A stretch of DNA of 7,009 nucleotides from JBCCZC01 sp039188505 (GTDB lineage Bacteria > Pseudomonadota > Gammaproteobacteria > Xanthomonadales > SZUA-38). Within the stretch, counting starts at the first letter, position 1. The number at the start of each line of letters is the position of its first letter. The stretch covers positions 1 through 7,009 of the forward strand of contig JBCCZC010000303.1 in the NCBI GenBank assembly GCA_039188505.1, in the 5' to 3' direction. The notes beneath the pieces were generated by a model. That model worked only from the letters and a program-made list of their open reading frames with translations, was not told the origin of the DNA and made no database searches. The translations under genes and the position numbers were made by a program. This document shows positions 5,772 through 7,009 of this stretch, in pieces.

Positions 5772-5777
5772 TATACT
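5772..5777 (+). promoter_or_regulatory. Candidate -10 element for the NtrX-like gene
   Basis: TATACT matches the sigma-70 -10 consensus at 5 of 6 positions and stands out in GC-rich surroundings. Transcription from it would start near 5784 and give a leader of about 25 bases. No recognisable -35 lies 16-18 bases upstream, so it may need an activator or may be fortuitous. GGGAG at 5801-5805 is a possible, rather close, ribosome site for the ATG at 5809. Confidence 0.4.
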
Positions 5778-5808
5778 TGCGCCTTTGGACATCCGGCACC
5801 GGGAGCCC

Positions 5809-7009
5809 ATGGCAAGCCCCCACATTCTCGTCGTCGATGACGAGCCCGACATCCGTACGCTGGTCCAAGAGATCCTCGAGGACGAGGGCTACGAGGTGAC
5901 CACGGCCGAGGATGCAGGCGCCGCCCAGGAGGCGCGCCGCGCCCGCAAGCTGGATCTGGCCCTGCTCGATATCTGGATGCCCGAAGTCGACGGCATCTCC
6001 CTATTGCGAGAGTGGGCGACGGCCGGCGACCTGCCCTTCTCCGTGATCATGATGTCCGGACACGGTTCGGTCGAGACGGCGGTCGAGGCCACGAAGCTCG
6101 GCGCCTACGACTTCATCGAAAAGCCCATCTCGCTGCACAAGCTGCTCGTGACCGTCGAGCGGGCGCTCGAAGCCAACGCCCTGAAGCGCGAGAACGAGGG
6201 GCTCAAGCGGCGCCTGCCAGCACCGGTCGAACCGGTCGGCGTGAGCGAGCAGATGCAGGCCCTCAAGGAACAGCTCAAGCGCGTGGCGCGGCACGACACG
6301 TGGGTCCTGCTTCGCGGCGAGCAGGGCGTCGGCAAGGCAACGGTTGCCCGCTATCTGCACGCCATCAGCCACCGCGCAACGGGGCCCTTCGTCGAGTTCA
6401 AGGTCGGCTCGATCCCGCCCGAGAACATCTCGATCGAGCTCTTCGGCAAGGAGGACGGCGAGCAGGTCCATTACGGTCGCCTCGAGCAGGCGGGCGGCGG
6501 CACGCTGTTCCTCGACGAGGTCAGCGACATGGATCTGGAGACCCAGGGTCGCCTGTCGAGCGCGCTCGAGGGCGCGTCGCTCATGCGGATCGGCGGTTCG
6601 GAGCCCATCAACATCGACGTGCGGGTCATCGCCTCGACGCGCGAAGACCTCGAGGCCGCGGTGCGCGACGGTCGCTTCCGCGAGGAGCTCTACTATCAGC
6701 TGAACGTCGTCCCGCTGACCGTGCCACCGCTGCGCGAGCGCGCCGAGGACGTGCCCGAACTGCTGAACTTCTATGCGGAACACTTCCCGACCCAGGAAAA
6801 CCTCGCCTACCGCCATTTCTCGGTCGCGGCCCAGAATCGGCTACGCAACTATCCCTGGCCGGGCAACGTCCGGGAGCTGAAGAACCTCGTCCAGCGCCTG
6901 CTGATCCTCGGCCGCGACGAGATCGAGCTGGACGAGGTCGAGCAGGTGCTCGGCAACGTCAAGCGCGAGACCGATCCCGACGCGATGCTCGCCGGAATCG
7001 ATCCATCGC
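5809..7009 (+). CDS. ntrX: NtrX-like response regulator with AAA+ domain lacking GAFTGA, cut by window edge
   Basis: This is a cytoplasmic two-component regulator of the NtrC/NtrX family; 400 codons are present. The receiver domain (about 1-120) has the acidic pair D10/D11, phospho-acceptor D54 (LLDIWMPEVDG), S83 and K105 (EKP). The AAA+ domain (about 145-385) has Walker A GEQGVGK (170-176), Walker B TLFLDE (232-237), FREELYYQLN (290-299) and sensor II PWPGNVRELKN (349-359). The sigma-54 contact loop GAFTGA is missing: ELFG (210-213) runs through KEDGEQVHY to GRLEQAGGGTLFLDE, about five residues shorter than in NtrC. The usual second arginine finger (RLN) is Gln297. The final Fis-type DNA-binding helix-turn-helix is beyond the window. 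By sequence it is closest to NtrX as I recall it, some members of which also lack GAFTGA and act other than as classic sigma-54 activators. No NtrY kinase gene lies upstream. The symbol is by family; the signal sensed is unknown. Confidence 0.87.
   Translation, partial: MASPHILVVDDEPDIRTLVQEILEDEGYEVTTAEDAGAAQEARRARKLDLALLDIWMPEVDGISLLREWATAGDLPFSVIMMSGHGSVETAVEATKLGAYDFIEKPISLHKLLVTVERALEANALKRENEGLKRRLPAPVEPVGVSEQMQALKEQLKRVARHDTWVLLRGEQGVGKATVARYLHAISHRATGPFVEFKVGSIPPENISIELFGKEDGEQVHYGRLEQAGGGTLFLDEVSDMDLETQGRLSSALEGASLMRIGGSEPINIDVRVIASTREDLEAAVRDGRFREELYYQLNVVPLTVPPLRERAEDVPELLNFYAEHFPTQENLAYRHFSVAAQNRLRNYPWPGNVRELKNLVQRLLILGRDEIELDEVEQVLGNVKRETDPDAMLAGIDPS

Noticed and set aside
6001..6816. 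Long open frame of 271 codons on the minus strand opposite the NtrX-like gene
   Set aside because: The plus-strand frame has unmistakable receiver and AAA+ motifs; the antisense reading is low-complexity, rich in Leu, Ala, Arg and Asp, and is a product of high GC content.

Overview
The window is GC-rich DNA that reads as a bacterial chromosome. The TopA, Smg, DprA, RluE and NtrX-like proteins all look gammaproteobacterial. The TopA N-terminus (short loop after GHVRDL, then KPKEGAVDPEQGFAM) and a secreted protein ending in IFKDGFER recall, from memory only, the Xanthomonadales/Wenzhouxiangella/Chromatiales side of the class. I cannot name a genus.

Left part (1-2016, minus strand): a conserved housekeeping block reading dprA, smg, topA. 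dprA and smg overlap by 4 bases (ATGA). topA follows after 77 bases and runs off the left edge just after its TOPRIM DxDxE acidic residues. A candidate sigma-70 promoter lies in front of dprA. The three genes form a probable operon: DprA loads RecA on incoming single-stranded DNA, TopA relaxes negative supercoils, and Smg has no settled function.

Middle (2099-4964, minus strand): three genes. In the direction of transcription they are a small secreted Sel1-repeat protein, a 23S rRNA pseudouridine synthase of the RluE type, and a 570-residue secreted protein. The third is built from two copies of a two-domain unit and ends in a short IFxDGFE tail. An unusually structured stretch with three consecutive hairpins, the last followed by a T-rich run, separates the Sel1 gene from rluE. 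It probably ends the Sel1 transcript.

Right part (5159-7009, plus strand): a small lipoprotein gene of unknown function, divergent from the Sel1 gene across an AT-rich promoter region, then the first 400 codons of an NtrX-like response regulator. That regulator has an intact receiver domain and AAA+ Walker motifs, but lacks the GAFTGA sigma-54 contact loop and has Gln at the expected second arginine-finger position. No histidine kinase gene lies beside it within the window.

I see no tRNA, rRNA, CRISPR array, insertion sequence or phage gene, and no gap between genes longer than about 200 bases. Nothing here forms a clearly new multi-gene system. The points most worth a second look are the duplicated secreted protein with its C-terminal tail, the NtrX-like regulator with altered AAA+ signature elements, and the gene order between dprA and the regulator.
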